Assembly: GCA_963798855.1 (NCBI GenBank)
Contig: CAWCUU010000001.1
Span: 1,674,001 to 1,738,000, forward strand
Length of the DNA stretch: 64,000 bases
Reading direction: 5' to 3'
DNA from: CAWCUU01 sp963798855
GTDB taxonomy: Bacteria; Gemmatimonadota; Gemmatimonadetes; Longimicrobiales; RSA9
How positions within the stretch are numbered: position 1 is the first letter of the stretch; each line of letters starts with the position of its first letter. The position numbers and the translations under genes were made by a program. Below the pieces are notes generated by a model. The model worked only from the letters and a program-made list of their open reading frames with translations. It made no database searches and was not told where the DNA came from. Positions 33,423 to 41,306 of the stretch are shown in pieces.

Positions 33423-34957
33423 CGGTCCGGGTTCCCGTCGGCGTACGCCTCCTGCTCACCATTGGAGCCATCGCGGCCTCGCTCGCTGCTCCCGCTTTCT
33501 ACGCGGTCTACCAGCTGGACGATGTCCGCAACATTGCTTCCGAGCTCGGCGGCCGCCAAGCCGACGCGGGCCGCGCGCTGGCCGCGTTGCAGGCCACGCG
33601 CATCGATGTCGAGCGCCTTCAGCGCGTCTACGTCGCGGCACCTTCGCCGGCACTCGAGGCGCAGCTCGCCGGCTGCATCGGGAGCGCCGGTGCGCAGCTG
33701 GAGAGGCTCCGGCGTGTTGCTCCCGGTCTCGACCTTGCGCCGCTGGCGGCGAGTCTGGATTCCATCGCGGCCGCCGCAACGAGCCTCCAGCAGCTCGTCC
33801 GAGCCGGCCGCCTGGAGGACGCGACCGCGCGGCTCGAGACGATCGAGCCGCGCTACGCGGCCCTCGACGCGGCGCTGGCCGCCTCCGCCGACCGGCTCGA
33901 CCGCAGCCGTGAGCGACGCGTGAACCGCGCGTGGGTGGTGAGTGACTCGGCGACCCGCACCGTCGTCGTCGCGCTCACCGCCGGGTCCGTGCTGGCCATC
34001 CTTCTGACCTTCTGGCTCACCAACGCGCTCGCGCTCCCGCTGCGGCGCCTGCAGTCGGCCACGGCGCGCGTCGCCAGCGGCCGCTTCGATGCGGACGACG
34101 ACGTCGCCTCCGGACGGAACGACGAGCTCGGCGACCTCGCCCGATCGTTCCGCACGATGACGGAGCGACTCGCCGAGCTGGACCGGGTCAAGGCCGAGTT
34201 CGTCGGAGTCGCGAGCTACGAGATCAAGGGACCGATCGGCCTGATCGGCGGCTACGTCGAGCTGCTGGAGGAGGCATTGCAGGACGACCCCGAGGCGGCC
34301 GCACGCTGCGCCCGATTGGTCGAGCCGATTCGTGAGCAGACGGAGACCCTGAGGCAGCTCGCACACGACCTGCTCGAGCTGAGTCACGTCTCCGCCGGCG
34401 GGCTCCAACTCGAGCGCGAGGACATCCGGACGGACACCTTCGCGGTGAGCATCGCCAAGAGCTATCGGTCGCTCGCGCGCCGCAGCCAGATCGATTTCAA
34501 TGTCGTCGTCGACGCCTCCGCGCCTCGCTCTTTCGACGCCGATCCCGATTGCCTCGCATCGGACGTGATCGGCACCCTCATCGGCAAGGCGCTGCACTCC
34601 ACGCCGGCGGGTGGCCGCATTGACGTGCGATTCCGGGGGGCGGACGACGCGCTGCTCGTCGAGATCGCCGACAGCGGGCCCGGCATTCCCGAGGAGCACC
34701 TGCCTTTCATTTTCGAGAAGTACTACCACGCGGGACAGCGACTGCAGCGGATCGGCTCGGGGCTCGGTCTTGCCATCGCTCGCGAGATCGTCGAGCTCCA
34801 CGGCGGCACGATCGGCGTGAGCAGTGAGCCCGGCCGCGGCACCACGTTCCGCGTCCTGCTCCCGCTCCAGCCTAGCCGAGCGCCCGGCGATGCGATGGCC
34901 CTCCCGTCGGGAGTGATCGATGTGGGTGCCCCGCCGATGCCCGTGCTGACCCGATGA
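33419..34957 (+). CDS. Sensor histidine kinase-like protein lacking the phosphoacceptor histidine
   Basis: A 512-residue membrane protein: helix ~10-30, a helical periplasmic sensor (~31-180), helix ~181-203, HAMP (~203-255), then dimerization and ATPase domains. The H-box reads ASYEIKGPI, with Tyr267 where the phosphorylated His should be. The N-box reads TLIGKAL, so both asparagines (positions 386 and 390) are replaced by Thr and Lys. The DSGPG (418-422) and GSGLGLA (446-452) boxes are intact. It therefore looks like a pseudokinase that may bind nucleotide but should not autophosphorylate. Coupled by ATGA to the HD-GYP regulator before it and rlpA after it. Confidence 0.9.
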   Translation: MTVRVPVGVRLLLTIGAIAASLAAPAFYAVYQLDDVRNIASELGGRQADAGRALAALQATRIDVERLQRVYVAAPSPALEAQLAGCIGSAGAQLERLRRVAPGLDLAPLAASLDSIAAAATSLQQLVRAGRLEDATARLETIEPRYAALDAALAASADRLDRSRERRVNRAWVVSDSATRTVVVALTAGSVLAILLTFWLTNALALPLRRLQSATARVASGRFDADDDVASGRNDELGDLARSFRTMTERLAELDRVKAEFVGVASYEIKGPIGLIGGYVELLEEALQDDPEAAARCARLVEPIREQTETLRQLAHDLLELSHVSAGGLQLEREDIRTDTFAVSIAKSYRSLARRSQIDFNVVVDASAPRSFDADPDCLASDVIGTLIGKALHSTPAGGRIDVRFRGADDALLVEIADSGPGIPEEHLPFIFEKYYHAGQRLQRIGSGLGLAIAREIVELHGGTIGVSSEPGRGTTFRVLLPLQPSRAPGDAMALPSGVIDVGAPPMPVLTR

Positions 34958-35490
34958 GGCAGTCATGCAACCCGCTGTCCGCGATCAGGGCGGGACTCGA
35001 CACGGCCGTCGTCGTCTCCCTGGCGGTCGTGCTGCTCGGGCCCGTCGGCTGTTCCTCCGCCTCGCCGCGCTCCGAGCGGCCCGAGCCGAGACGCCCGCGA
35101 CTCGCCGGCTCGTCGGTTCCCGATCCCGACCTCCCGGCGCCCGGCTCATCCGAGGTCCGATTGCCCCTCGAGCCGGCCGCGCTCGCCGTCGAGCAGGGGG
35201 TCGCCAGCTACTACAGCGATGCGCTGATCGGAAACGCCACGGCGAGCGGTGAGCCGTACGACTCGGCCGCGATGATCGCCGCCCACCGCGAGCTGCCCTT
35301 CGGCACGGTCGTTCGGGTGACGAACCTCGAGAACGACCGGAGCGTCGTGGTGCGCATCGTCGACCGCGGCCCGTGGGTCGGAAAGGACCGCATCATCGAC
35401 CTCTCGCGCCGCGCCGCCGAGCTCCTCGACTTCGTTCCCGAGGGCCTGGCAACCGTCCGACTCGAGGTCCTGGAGTACGGAATCCCCTAG
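34954..35490 (+). CDS. rlpA: RlpA-like lipoprotein (double-psi beta-barrel, septal lytic transglycosylase type)
   Basis: A 178-residue lipoprotein with lipobox GPVGC (C33), a Pro/Ser-rich linker and a C-terminal double-psi beta barrel: GVASYYSDALIGNATASGEPYD, RELPFGTVVRVTNLENDRSVVVRIVDRGPW and RIIDLSRRAAELL. The catalytic-type Asp of VDRGP is present. RlpA proteins cleave denuded glycan strands in the cell wall; there is no SPOR domain here. It starts inside the kinase stop (ATGA). The TAG stop lies at the very end of an inverted-repeat element. Confidence 0.9.
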   Translation: MRQSCNPLSAIRAGLDTAVVVSLAVVLLGPVGCSSASPRSERPEPRRPRLAGSSVPDPDLPAPGSSEVRLPLEPAALAVEQGVASYYSDALIGNATASGEPYDSAAMIAAHRELPFGTVVRVTNLENDRSVVVRIVDRGPWVGKDRIIDLSRRAAELLDFVPEGLATVRLEVLEYGIP

Positions 35491-35758
35491 CAGGTCGCTG
35501 AAAAATGGGAGTGCGCCGCGAGAGGGGGTTGCGGAGAATCAAGGCGCGAGGAGGAGTCATAGCAGCGCTATGGCGACGAGAGCAACGATGAGTGAGGCCG
35601 CAACCCCCCTGCTCCCTTCGGGTTGCGGCGGCACGGGGCCGTCTGCGTCGTTGGCGCTCCTCCGAGATGCGCCCTGGCATCGCGTCGTCGCGCCGCCTCG
35701 CATCCGGCCCCGTGGCGCTCGCAACGCGGCTCGCTTCCATTCTTCAGCGACCTGCTAG
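35487..35758. mobile_element. MITE-like element with 22-bp terminal inverted repeats
   Basis: The ends CTAGCAGGTCGCTGAAAAATGG (35487-35508) and its inverted copy (35737-35758) match at all but one base. Inside are further inverted repeats: GGGGGTTGCGG/CCGCAACCCCC (35524-35534/35598-35608), CACGGGGCCG/CGGCCCCGTG (35632-35641/35705-35714), and CATAGC-AGC-GCTATG (35558-35572). There is no transposase. Both ends carry CTAG, fitting insertion at a TA within CTAG as known for IS630/Tc1-mariner elements, though the family is inferred. The left end supplies the rlpA stop codon. Confidence 0.7.
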
Positions 35759-35769
35759 AAGGCCGGTGG

Positions 35770-38109
35770 CTACTGTCGCGCGACGTCAGCGTTGCCGATC
35801 TGATATTCGCGCGGAGGCTCGGCGCCGAGCAGCCAGCGCACGAAATAGTCCCACCGGCGTCGCACCATGTACGGCTCGTTGCCGAAGCCATGGCCGCGAT
35901 TCGGCAGCGCGATGAGGTCGAAGTCCTTGTTCGCCGCGATCAGCGCGTTCACGACCAGCAGCGTATTGTACGGCGGCACGTTGGTGTCCATGGTGCCGTA
36001 GGCGAGCAGCAGCTTGCCCTTCAGCTGATCGGCGATGAGCTGGTTCGCCTGGTTGTCGTAGTTCGTGCCGCCGCCCGGAGTATCCTGCAGCAGGCCCTGC
36101 CACTTCTCGCCCCAATCGTCCTCGTACTCCCGGTTGTCGTGGTTGCCCGCCTCCGCGACGCCCACTTTGAAGAAGTCCGGATAGCGGAACAGCGCGTCCG
36201 CCGTCGCGAAGCCTCCGCCGGAGTGGCCGTAGATGCCCACCCGATTCAGGTCGATCCAGGAATGCCGCTGCGCGAGCTGCTTCATGCCGGCGATCTGGTC
36301 CGGCAACCCGTTGTCGCCCATGTCGCCGTACCACGCCGCCTGGAACGAATGCGAGCGCATCGGCGTCCCCAGCGCGTCGATCTGGACCACGATGAACCCC
36401 AGCTCCGCGAGCGACTGCGCGTCGCCTCGAGACGGCCCGAAGCTGCGCGTGCCTACGCTGCCCGTCTGCGGCCCCGGGTAGATACGGTTCACGATCGGAT
36501 ACGACTTCGTCGAGTCGAAGTCGGTCGGCCGGAACATCAGGCCATACAGGTCCGTCTTGCCATCACGCGCCTTCACCGAGAAGGGAATGGGCGGCTTCCA
36601 GCCGGCCGCGACCAGCCGCGAGATGTCCGCCTTCTCCAGCGTCATCAGCCGCTTGCCGTCCATGTCCCGCAGCACGCTCACGCTCGGCGTCACCGGCGTC
36701 GAGTAGCTGTCCACGAAGTACCTGCCGTCGGGTGACAGCGAGATCTCGTGGTCCGCGCTGTCCGGCGTCAGCAGCTTCAGGTCCGAGCCGTCCAGCCTGA
36801 CGCTGTAGAAGTGACGGAAGTACGGGTCCCCCGGCTCCCGTCCGGCTCCGACGAAATAGATCCGCCGGCTCTTCGGGTCCACACGCAGCACCTGGAGCAC
36901 GGGCCACGTACCGCTCGTGATCGCGTTCTTCAGCTTTCCGGTCCGCAGATCATGGAGATAGAGGTGACCCCAGTCGGTGCGAGCCGAGTACCAGATCACC
37001 TCGTTGCTGCCCGGCAGCACGTGCCAGTTCACGGTGTTGTAGCCGGACTCGTAGAAGTCGTCCACGCTCTCCTCGAGCACGTCGCGGACCCGGCCCGTCG
37101 CCGCGTCCGCCTCCCGCAGCGTCTCGTGGCGGTGGTCGCGCGAAGTCGAGACGAAGAACAGCCGCGACGCGTCGCTACTCCACTCGACATCGCTGAAGTC
37201 GCTGCCCCGGCATGCGACATGGTCGCACACGGTGGAGCGGTGCTGGTCCGGCGGCATCTGCAGCCGCACCACCTTCGGCCCACCCGCCGACTCCACGTCG
37301 ATGATCACGCGCTGGATCATCGTGATGATGCTGTCCCCGGGCAGCGGGTATTTCCATGCCTGCAGCACAGGGTGGCCGACCTTCGTCTCCACCACGTACA
37401 TCTCGCCGACGTCACGCTGATCCTGCTGGAACGTCGCGAGCTTCCGCGAATCCGGAGACCAGAGCACGATCGGACGGTCGCTGCGGATCCAGCCGGCGTT
37501 GTCCGTCGCATAGCCGAAGTCCTCGACACCGTCCGTCGTCAGCTGCGTCTCCTCCCCTGTCGCGAGCTCGCGGACCCAGAGGTTCCAGTCGCGGATGAAG
37601 GCGGCTCGCTTCCCGTCCGGCGACACGACCATCTCGCGATCGCCCGGCCCGCCGGAGCTCGCCGCGTCGGCGCTGTCCACCGCCGTGCAGCGCGCGCCGT
37701 GGATGTCGCAGGTGTAATGTCTCCCGCGCACCGTGAACTCGAGCGTCTGGCCCCCTGCGGGCAGCACCAGCTCCGTGATCGGCAGATCGTATGCCCTGTA
37801 TGTCGTGTCCGCAGCCGCCGACAGCGCCGCCGCGATCCGCTCCTGATCGAAAGCCCGAGTCCGCGACCGCTTCGCCGGATCCACCAGCACGAATTCATCG
37901 CCCTCGGCGATCCGGTTTCGATACCAGAAGCGGTCCCCCTCCAGCCAGCCCGGCCGCACCGCCGCACCGAGCACGAGCGGCGTCGTGTTCTGTGACAGGA
38001 ACTTCTCGGCGCGCGCGTAGTCGCTCGCGGTGATCGCTCGCGGCGCCTGCTGCGCCCAGACGGGGATCGCGAACAACAGCGCCACCAGGATCGGTGTGAA
38101 TCGTCGCAT
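35770..38109 (-). CDS. Secreted S9-family prolyl oligopeptidase / dipeptidyl-peptidase IV-like enzyme
   Basis: A 779-residue serine peptidase with signal peptide (MRRFTPILVALLFAIPVWAQ), an N-terminal DPP IV-type beta-propeller (~40-520) and an alpha/beta hydrolase domain. The catalytic triad is readable: S630 in YGHSGGGFA, D708 in GTMDTNVPP, H740 in NRGHGF. DPP IV enzymes release dipeptides from peptide N-termini, often after proline. It is of usual length. It sits 33 bases downstream of the M28 peptidase gene, and the pair mirrors the M28-S9 pair at the left edge of the window. Confidence 0.93.
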   Translation of the reverse strand: MRRFTPILVALLFAIPVWAQQAPRAITASDYARAEKFLSQNTTPLVLGAAVRPGWLEGDRFWYRNRIAEGDEFVLVDPAKRSRTRAFDQERIAAALSAAADTTYRAYDLPITELVLPAGGQTLEFTVRGRHYTCDIHGARCTAVDSADAASSGGPGDREMVVSPDGKRAAFIRDWNLWVRELATGEETQLTTDGVEDFGYATDNAGWIRSDRPIVLWSPDSRKLATFQQDQRDVGEMYVVETKVGHPVLQAWKYPLPGDSIITMIQRVIIDVESAGGPKVVRLQMPPDQHRSTVCDHVACRGSDFSDVEWSSDASRLFFVSTSRDHRHETLREADAATGRVRDVLEESVDDFYESGYNTVNWHVLPGSNEVIWYSARTDWGHLYLHDLRTGKLKNAITSGTWPVLQVLRVDPKSRRIYFVGAGREPGDPYFRHFYSVRLDGSDLKLLTPDSADHEISLSPDGRYFVDSYSTPVTPSVSVLRDMDGKRLMTLEKADISRLVAAGWKPPIPFSVKARDGKTDLYGLMFRPTDFDSTKSYPIVNRIYPGPQTGSVGTRSFGPSRGDAQSLAELGFIVVQIDALGTPMRSHSFQAAWYGDMGDNGLPDQIAGMKQLAQRHSWIDLNRVGIYGHSGGGFATADALFRYPDFFKVGVAEAGNHDNREYEDDWGEKWQGLLQDTPGGGTNYDNQANQLIADQLKGKLLLAYGTMDTNVPPYNTLLVVNALIAANKDFDLIALPNRGHGFGNEPYMVRRRWDYFVRWLLGAEPPREYQIGNADVARQ

Positions 38110-38142
38110 GGGAACCTCGTGTCGTGGACTCGTTGTAGGGTG

Positions 38143-39849
38143 CTACTGCCGGCACGCCGCCGAAGGATCCGGCTTCGGCTGGTCCACCGCGATGCGGTGA
38201 TCGAGGTTCGCCACGTGCACGGCGACGTCCTCCACGAGCCTGGCGATGCGCGCCATGTGTCCGTAGTCAATGTACTCCGGCTCGTCGGTGACCTGGTGAT
38301 AATCCGAATGCAGCCCGGTCGTGAAAAACGTGACGGGGATGCCGTAGCGCGCGTACTCGTAGTGGTCGCTCCGGCAGTAAATGTTGGACGGGTGCCCATC
38401 CGCATCCATTGCGTAGTCGAACGTCAGACCGTGGCCATCCTCGCGGTTCACCTGCTCGACCAGCTCGCCCAGCTCCGTCGACAGTCGCCGCGAGCCCACC
38501 AGCTGCACGTAGCCAGGACCGCCGTGCAGCACCTGCCCGTCCTTGCTGCGCCCGGTTTCGTCGTTCGCGCCGCCGCGCCCGACCATGTCCATGTTCAGCT
38601 GCGCCACGATCGAGTCCCGCGGCACCGTCGGATGGTCCGTGAAGTACCGCGAGCCCAGCAACCCCTTCTCCTCGCCGACGTGGAACACGAACAACAACGA
38701 TCGCTTCGGCTTCGGCTGCATCGAGACGATGTTCTCCGCGACCTCCAGCGCCGATACGGTGCCGGAGCCATCGTCGTCCGCGCCATTGTCGATCGAGTCC
38801 ACGCGCACGGGCCCGGGATGATTCGAACGGTACGCCGCCAGCATCGAATCGACCTCCGCCTGCTGCGTGACGCTGGCCTCCGCGCCACGGCTGTCCGCGC
38901 CCTCCGGCCGCACCACGTGGTTCCAGATCCGCAGCGAGTCGTGTGCAACGGGATTCTGGCTGAAGCCAATGTGGTCGGTGTGCGCCCCGATCGCGACGTA
39001 CTCGCCGACGAGCGCCGGATCGCTGCCGCGCACGATGCCGACCACGTTTCGCCCCGGGTTCTCGGCCGGCTTCCGCGACCAGCGTACGTCGAGCGACGCC
39101 GTCCCGCCCGTCGCCCCCGGCGCCAACTCGTCCAGTGGGCGCGCGAACAGGTGCGACGCGGCGCTTCGCGACAGGAGGAACAGTGCCGGCGAGGCCCCTC
39201 CTTCCCCTCCCTCGTCCATGATCGCACGCGGGCGACTCGAGAACGCGCCTAGCCGCTCCAGCGCATCGTCGCCCGTCACCAACGCCACGGCCACCGCGCC
39301 CGCGATCGTCGGCGTCCGGCGCAGCATTCGGAAGCTCGGCTCGCCGGGCACGTTCACCACCACCAGCTTGCCCGCCGCCTGCTCGTGCGTCAGCCCGGGC
39401 GCCTCCGTCCCGACCGAGCCGCCGAAGACGATCGGCAACGAACCCTCGCGCACCGACTCACGGCTCAACGGAACGTAGTCCTCGAACGCCCGCAGCGGCC
39501 TCCCGCCGATGGCGAAGCTCGATGCAGTGTCGAACGCCACGAGCATCAGAGGGATGGTCTGGAAGTACGTCCCGTTCTCGCCCGCCGGAGCCACACCGAA
39601 GCGCCTCAGCTCCGATGCGATGTACTCCGTTCCCTTCACGTTGCCGATCGCCCCCGCTTCCCGCCCCTGCATCGAGTCGTCCGCGAAGATGTACAGCCGG
39701 GTCATGAGGTCGCCCGCCGTGATCTCCGGCGCCGTCGGTTCGGCAACGTGCTTCAGCGGCAGCGGACCCACCTCCGACGTGGGCCCCTGCGCAGCAGCCG
39801 CCGCCGGCCCGAAGAGCAAGAGAGCGAGCGCACAGATGCGACTCGACAT
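38143..39849 (-). CDS. Secreted M28-family peptidase with PA-type insert
   Basis: A 568-residue zinc exopeptidase. ATG 39849, preceded by CAGGAGA, opens a signal peptide (MSSRICALALLLFGPAAAAAQ). The M28 motifs are AIGAHTDHIG, NGADDDGSGT, FHVGEEKGLLGS, and the late zinc histidine in GLHSDYHQVTDEPE. A protease-associated-type region lies at ~145-260 (LTHEQAAGKLVVVNVPG). The 13-bp repeat array lies ~75 bases upstream of the start, within the region where its promoter should be. Confidence 0.93.
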   Translation of the reverse strand: MSSRICALALLLFGPAAAAAQGPTSEVGPLPLKHVAEPTAPEITAGDLMTRLYIFADDSMQGREAGAIGNVKGTEYIASELRRFGVAPAGENGTYFQTIPLMLVAFDTASSFAIGGRPLRAFEDYVPLSRESVREGSLPIVFGGSVGTEAPGLTHEQAAGKLVVVNVPGEPSFRMLRRTPTIAGAVAVALVTGDDALERLGAFSSRPRAIMDEGGEGGASPALFLLSRSAASHLFARPLDELAPGATGGTASLDVRWSRKPAENPGRNVVGIVRGSDPALVGEYVAIGAHTDHIGFSQNPVAHDSLRIWNHVVRPEGADSRGAEASVTQQAEVDSMLAAYRSNHPGPVRVDSIDNGADDDGSGTVSALEVAENIVSMQPKPKRSLLFVFHVGEEKGLLGSRYFTDHPTVPRDSIVAQLNMDMVGRGGANDETGRSKDGQVLHGGPGYVQLVGSRRLSTELGELVEQVNREDGHGLTFDYAMDADGHPSNIYCRSDHYEYARYGIPVTFFTTGLHSDYHQVTDEPEYIDYGHMARIARLVEDVAVHVANLDHRIAVDQPKPDPSAACRQ

Positions 39850-39924
39850 CGGATCTCCTGGAGGAAGTTGAAGGCCACCGGCAAGAGAAGGCGTGCGCCG
39901 CGGCCACACAAGTATGCTGAGGTA

Positions 39925-40041
39925 GGCGCTGACTGCAGGCGCTGACTGCGGGCGCTAACTGCAGGCGCTAACTGCAGGCGCTAACTGCAGGCGCTAACTG
40001 CAGGCGCCAACTGCAGGCGGTGACTGCAGGCGCTCGCCGCA
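39925..40041. repeat. Minisatellite: nine tandem 13-bp units
   Basis: The unit ggcgctaactgca is repeated nine times without gaps. Units 1-2 and 8 carry tgact in place of taact, unit 7 has one change, and unit 9 is degenerate. It occupies the spacer between the M28 peptidase start and the RES toxin stop. Confidence 0.95.
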
Positions 40042-40057
40042 GCTACCACGCCTGGGT

Positions 40058-40109
40058 AGCGCCTTCGGTCAGCGCCTTCGGTCAGCGCCTTCGGTCGGCG
40101 CCTTCGGCG
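40058..40109. repeat. Second 13-bp tandem array (four units) at the RES toxin 3' end
   Basis: Unit agcgccttcggtc occurs three times exactly (40058-40096), then once with changes (40097-40109). It encodes the last residues of the toxin (APTEGADRRR) and its stop. It has the same period as the array 17 bases away, but a different unit sequence. Confidence 0.9.
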
Positions 40110-40860
40110 CGTACCCGTACGCGCGTTTCTCGTAGACCTCACGGATGGAGGTGCCGTCCCACGCGTAGACGAGGTGCTCCGCCTGCCGACATCCGGAGAC
40201 CGCGCGCGGCCGATACACCGCGAAACATTCGCCGTCCTCGCGACGCACGCTATCGAACGCGATGCCCCACGAGCCGCCCACCCTCAGGCGTCCGCCGAGA
40301 CGCTGACCGGGCCTGTAGTCGTCGGGGGAATGGATCCGCGGCAGCTGCTCGCGCCGCCCGCGCAGATCGTGCAGCCGCGCGTCCAGTCGCATCTCCAGGA
40401 CCCGCATGTCCAGCTCGATCGCGGGCTCCCGCGTCCGCGCCAGAAACAGCGCCCGGTGATGGCGCGTCTCCGCGACCGCCGTCGCCCGATCGTGTGCCGC
40501 GTACAGCGCGCCGAATGTCGCGTCGTTGAATCGGCCGCCCTCGGGATTCAGGTGGGTGAACGGCGCCATCACGTACGACGAGCCCGCACCGTGTACCCGC
40601 TCCTCGGGCCGCACCAGACGGATCTCGCCCACCGCGTCGCGCAGCCGCGGATTCGTCAGCGACTCGACCGCATAGAGCGCGTCGAATTCCGCCGGATCCG
40701 ACACCCGCTCGAAAAGATCCACCGGCGGGTACCGGCTAGGGATGATCCGGATCGCCCGGCGCCAGCGGATGCGACGCACCGGCGGATCCGCCCGCCCTTC
40801 CAGCAGACTCGCCTCGTCGGCCCGCCCTTCCCACTCCGCTTCCGCAGCGCTCAGGGCCAC
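40069..40860 (-). CDS. RES-domain toxin (NAD+-phosphorylase-type), type II toxin-antitoxin
   Basis: A ~263-residue protein with a RES domain: RVSDPAEFDALYAVES, FTHLNPEGGRFNDATFGALYAAHDRATAVAETRHH (conserved Arg and Glu) and GIAFDSVRREDGECFAVYRP near the C-terminus. RES toxins deplete cellular NAD+. This one is longer than the ~150-230 residues of classic members, with an N-terminal extension of ~45 residues. GTG 40860 overlaps the antitoxin by 10 bases. Its C-terminal tail is encoded by a minisatellite and may vary between strains. The gene order, antitoxin first, is usual. Confidence 0.88.
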   Translation of the reverse strand: MALSAAEAEWEGRADEASLLEGRADPPVRRIRWRRAIRIIPSRYPPVDLFERVSDPAEFDALYAVESLTNPRLRDAVGEIRLVRPEERVHGAGSSYVMAPFTHLNPEGGRFNDATFGALYAAHDRATAVAETRHHRALFLARTREPAIELDMRVLEMRLDARLHDLRGRREQLPRIHSPDDYRPGQRLGGRLRVGGSWGIAFDSVRREDGECFAVYRPRAVSGCRQAEHLVYAWDGTSIREVYEKRAYGYAPKAPTEGADRRR

Positions 40861-41249
40861 CCGCCCAGCTGCGCGTCCAGATACGAGCGCACCAGATACA
40901 GGTCCGATACCTGCCCCGACAGCATCCGCTCCAGCGCAGTGCCTCCTCCGAACAACGGCGCCTCATTCGGTCGCTGCGGCCATTCATCCGCCCGCTCCGG
41001 CTCCGGCAACAGGATCTGCAGCGCCTTGTAGATCCCCAGGATGTAGGAGAGCCGCTCGAGCGTGTCCGCCGGCAACTGCTCGACCCCCTCCTTCCGCCAC
41101 CGGTAGTAGGTCGATCGGCCGGGTCGCCCGAGCAGCACCAGCTGCTCTTCGAGGCCCAGCCCCCACAGCTCGGCGATGCGCAGGAACGCGCGGAATGCGG
41201 CGCCGGCGTCCGGCGAGGTCTGTGCCGCAGGAAGTGCCCTTCCCTCCAT
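40851..41249 (-). CDS. Xre/MbcA/ParS-type antitoxin (DUF2384)
   Basis: A 132-residue antitoxin. The N-terminal half has a helix-turn-helix-like region (FLRIAELWGLGLEEQLVLLG, RSTYYRWRKEGVEQLPADTLERLSYILGIYKALQILLP). The C-terminal DUF2384 toxin-binding part reads WPQRPNEAPLFGGGTALERMLSGQ and ends LVRSYLDAQLGGW. It neutralizes the RES toxin and probably represses its own promoter. ATG 41249 follows GGGAGTAACGG. A -10 box with an overlapping inverted repeat lies 25-40 bases upstream. Confidence 0.9.
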   Translation of the reverse strand: MEGRALPAAQTSPDAGAAFRAFLRIAELWGLGLEEQLVLLGRPGRSTYYRWRKEGVEQLPADTLERLSYILGIYKALQILLPEPERADEWPQRPNEAPLFGGGTALERMLSGQVSDLYLVRSYLDAQLGGWP

Positions 41250-41274
41250 CCGTTACTCCCGTTCGGGCCACATT

Positions 41275-41306
41275 GACATAATATGTCCTATTTGGGACTC
41301 ACGCAA
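41275..41306 (-). promoter_or_regulatory. Promoter and overlapping operator of the RES/Xre operon
   Basis: On the minus strand TTGCGT (41301-41306), 17-base spacer, TATTAT (41278-41283). The -10 box lies inside the inverted repeat GACAT-AAT-ATGTC (41275-41287), ideally placed for autorepression by the antitoxin. This is one of the few AT-rich spots in the window. Confidence 0.7.

Noticed and set aside
39925..40041. CRISPR array
   Set aside because: The 13-bp units are directly adjacent with no spacers, and no cas genes are present.
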